Source: Chitinophagaceae bacterium
GTDB taxonomy: Bacteria; Bacteroidota; Bacteroidia; Chitinophagales; Chitinophagaceae
Reading direction: 5' to 3'
DNA length: 5,421 bases
Assembly: GCA_003136915.1 (NCBI GenBank)
Contig: PLEB01000207.1
Location: forward strand, 1 to 5,421
Shown here: positions 5,394-5,421 of the stretch, piece by piece
Numbering within the stretch: position 1 is the stretch's first letter
Layout: every line of letters starts with the position of its first letter
The notes under the pieces: generated by a model
Databases searched by the model: none
Seen by the model: the letters and a program-made list of their open reading frames with translations, nothing else
Told to the model about the DNA's origin: nothing
Translations under genes and position numbers: made by a program

Positions 5394-5421
5394 ACTGTCC
5401 GATTAAATATTGTCTATTACA
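5394..5421 (-). repeat. Right terminal inverted repeat of the IS
   Basis: On the minus strand it starts TGTAATAGACAATATTTAAT and matches the left arm at 23 of 28 positions. It lies 35 bases after the transposase stop codon and ends on the final base of the window. Confidence 0.85.

Larger units (their letters stand above)
4227..5421 (+). mobile_element. Insertion sequence, IS481-like, apparently complete (1195 bases)
   Basis: One long transposase gene lies between imperfect terminal inverted repeats: 4227-4254 (begins TGAAGTAGTC) and 5394-5421 (its complement begins TGTAATAGAC), matching at 23 of 28 positions. Size, single open frame and TG...CA ends fit the IS481 group, whose ends commonly start TGT. 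The right end coincides with the last base of the window, so neither the target-site duplication nor the exact outer limit can be confirmed. The left boundary could be a few bases further out. The element sits between genes, downstream of the sigma operon, and interrupts nothing recognisable. Confidence 0.8.

Overview
The window reads as a chromosomal piece of a Bacteroidota bacterium, most likely Chitinophagales/Chitinophagaceae-like. This is inferred from the ECF sigma / non-zinc anti-sigma / FG-repeat secreted protein operon, the near absence of Shine-Dalgarno sequences, AT-rich spacers with short degenerate repeats, and the style of the proteins. It contains six protein genes: one cut by the left edge, five complete.

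Left part, minus strand (1-1650): the N-terminal half of shikimate kinase (aroK) runs off the left edge. A 183-base spacer follows, built largely of degenerate 7-8-base 'AATGTGG'-type repeats in inverted orientation at its two ends. Next comes a full acyl-CoA dehydrogenase with the signature residues of glutaryl-CoA dehydrogenase. A 221-base divergent spacer separates this block from the plus-strand genes.

Middle part, plus strand (1872-4166): three overlapping genes form one evident operon. They encode an ECF sigma factor with a probable TTG start, a single-pass membrane protein in the position and shape of its anti-sigma factor, and an exported DUF4097-like protein with six 'FG' repeat motifs and an Asp-rich tail. 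The overlaps are 4 and 26 bases. The natural reading is a cell-envelope signalling unit in which the membrane protein holds the sigma factor. The secreted protein would be a periplasmic or surface partner or output.

Right part (4168-5421): a 14-base-period AT-rich tandem repeat is followed by a complete IS481-like insertion sequence. One intact DDE transposase lies between 28-base imperfect inverted repeats (23 of 28 matching). The right inverted repeat ends on the last base of the window, so the target duplication cannot be seen and the window may stop at a repeat-caused contig end. A strong inverted repeat precedes the transposase start. Its sequence motif recurs in both IS ends, suggesting a transposase-binding site and/or an mRNA hairpin that blocks expression from read-through transcripts.

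Nothing here amounts to a clearly new system. The best leads are the sigma/anti-sigma/FG-repeat operon of unknown stimulus and the IS end architecture.
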